33,992 nucleotides of DNA. It comes from Lysobacterales bacterium. GTDB taxonomy: Bacteria; Pseudomonadota; Gammaproteobacteria; Xanthomonadales; SZUA-36. A program made the translations under genes and the position numbers. The stretch spans positions 1-33,992 of the forward strand of contig JAKITM010000012.1 in NCBI GenBank assembly GCA_021648045.1, written 5' to 3'. Below, piece after piece: positions 32,866 through 33,992 of this stretch. Within the stretch, counting starts at the first letter, position 1. Each line of letters begins with the position of its first letter. The notes beneath the pieces were generated by a model, which was given only the letters and a program-made list of their open reading frames with translations, was not told the origin of the DNA and did not search any database.

Positions 32866-33780
32866 ATGCCTATTTCGCCTGTGTCTGCACGCCGCTCCCC
32901 ACTGCTGAGTTTCTTTGAACTCACCAAACCGAAAGTCGTTGCCCTGATTGTATTTACTGCAGTCGTCGGCATGCTACTGGCCGTGCCCGGAATGCCGGAT
33001 GTACTACGCTTTTTAATGGCCACTCTGGGAATCGGTATGGCCGCCGGTGCAGCTGCCGCCATTAATCACTTGGTTGACCAGAAAGTTGATGCGAAGATGA
33101 AACGCACCGAGGATCGACCATTACCCAGCGGTGAGCTCACTAGCCGGCAAGTATTAGTATTCGCGCTAATCCTTGGCGCAATTGCCATGCTGATACTGTA
33201 TTTTCTAGTTAACCCTTTGACTGCAGTCTTGACCTTTTTCTCACTCATTGGTTACGCGGTTATCTACACTATGTACCTTAAACGGGCGACCCCGCAAAAC
33301 ATTGTTATTGGTGGTGCTGCTGGAGCCGCGCCACCGCTGTTGGGCTGGGTGGCAATGACCGGCCAACTAGAAGCCGATGCAATGCTGTTATTTCTAATTA
33401 TTTATGTCTGGACGCCGCCACATTTCTGGGCGCTGGCTATTCACCGGGCAGATGATTACGCCAAGGCAGATATCCCCATGCTTCCGGTTACCCACGGAAT
33501 TGAGTTTACCCGTTGGCATATATTTTTCTATACCTTGTTATTAATTATTGTCACCACTTTGCCCTACCTGACCGGAATGAGCGGATTATTTTATCTGGTT
33601 GGGGTTAGCGTTCTGAATCTAGTATTTCTCAGCTTTTCAGTACGCATGTTAATCAGTGACAATGAAGAGCTCCCGATCAAAACTTTTGTCTGGTCGATTA
33701 TGTATTTAATGGCTTTGTTCGCCTTCCTCCTAATCGACCATTACCTGCCCTGGAAAGCCATCCTGCACCCAATGGCGTAA
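32866..33780 (+). CDS. ctaB: Protoheme IX farnesyltransferase (heme O synthase)
   Basis: 304 residues with about nine transmembrane helices. It attaches a farnesyl chain to heme b to make heme o, the first step to heme a. UbiA-type motifs are INHLVDQKVDAKMKRTEDRP (NxxxDxxxD at 67-75), YTMYLKRATPQNIVIGGAAG and the YVWTPPHFWALAIHRADDYA region. The start MPISPVSARRSPLLSFFELT is standard. It follows the Sco-like gene after 36 bp. The heme A synthase gene ctaA that often precedes it is absent here. Confidence 0.96.
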   Translation: MPISPVSARRSPLLSFFELTKPKVVALIVFTAVVGMLLAVPGMPDVLRFLMATLGIGMAAGAAAAINHLVDQKVDAKMKRTEDRPLPSGELTSRQVLVFALILGAIAMLILYFLVNPLTAVLTFFSLIGYAVIYTMYLKRATPQNIVIGGAAGAAPPLLGWVAMTGQLEADAMLLFLIIYVWTPPHFWALAIHRADDYAKADIPMLPVTHGIEFTRWHIFFYTLLLIIVTTLPYLTGMSGLFYLVGVSVLNLVFLSFSVRMLISDNEELPIKTFVWSIMYLMALFAFLLIDHYLPWKAILHPMA

Positions 33781-33992
33781 GCAGTTACATTATTAAGATT
33801 AATTCATGCCACCGGCGAAACTATAAATATTTTGGTAACAGGTCTGGGTTGGCTAGTTTTTACGCGTGGGCATAAATGCCCACCCTTCTATGAAGCACAA
33901 AGTCAAGCCTCTGGTTAAAATATCCCCTTCCCGATTTTCGGGCTATTAGGGCATCACTTGTTATCTAGTCTTTCTGTTCTGTCAGGTCGTGC
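33781..33992. other. Region downstream of ctaB
   Basis: No gene recognised in these 212 bp. It contains the inverted second copy of the hairpin repeat at 33858-33888. The window ends before any next gene can be judged. Confidence 0.5.
33858..33888. repeat. Dispersed hairpin repeat, copy 2 (inverted)
   Basis: TTTTACGCGTGGGCATAAAT followed by GCCCACCCTTC is the reverse complement of the copy at 29344-29374, with one mismatch. It holds the same internal palindrome and lies 77 bp after the ctaB stop. Confidence 0.93.

Overview
The window looks like chromosome of a gammaproteobacterium of the Cellvibrionales/Pseudomonadales type. The grounds are gene order and family content: gpmI-envC-ctpA, rhodanese-secB-gpsA, a DUF1820 gene, a split class II ribonucleotide reductase (nrdJa/nrdJb), and a Pseudomonas-like aa3 cytochrome oxidase cluster with a DUF2909 gene and SURF1. 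No rRNA, tRNA, CRISPR array, prophage or complete insertion sequence was recognised. The assignment is inference from gene content only.

Layout. (1) 1-3662: an AT-richer accessory pair of secreted or surface proteins, a LamG-FN3-kelch-like protein cut by the left edge and a YetA/PcRGLX-like protein with a C-terminal IFINGFED tag. (2) 3663-8942: a small membrane protein, the tail of a broken threonine/serine dehydratase abutting nrdJb, then nrdJa carrying a 377-residue LAGLIDADG intein exactly at its thiyl-radical cysteine. Two NrdR-like boxes lie 32 bp apart upstream. (3) 8943-15575: trmL facing the rhodanese-secB-gpsA group, then gpmI-envC-ctpA (glycolysis, murein hydrolase activation, periplasmic proteolysis). 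(4) 15576-16689: a graveyard of repeats, an IS256-type transposase fragment and a truncated PH-like gene. (5) 16690-20173: a minus-strand run exeA-gspB-rhomboid-DUF1820 (type II secretion accessory and membrane functions). (6) 20220-23402: putA without a DNA-binding domain, with a five-copy 12-bp repeat as its leader. (7) 23934-33780: the aa3 oxidase cluster coxB-coxA-small ORF-ctaG-coxC, a terminator, an insertion of a lipid kinase, ald and an Lrp-type regulator, then DUF2909, SURF1, a Sco-like protein and ctaB.

The oxidase genes form one functional unit. CoxA, CoxB and CoxC are the catalytic core, CtaG and probably the Sco-like protein deliver copper, and SURF1 and CtaB serve heme A insertion and synthesis. 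The heme A synthase gene ctaA, often found in this cluster, is not in the window. PutA and Ald feed amino-acid carbon and electrons into respiration. The most unusual items are the intein at the RNR active site, the gene remnant fused to the nrdJb stop, the Shine-Dalgarno-like repeat array before putA, and a 31-bp hairpin repeat present as inverted copies around the ald-to-ctaB segment.
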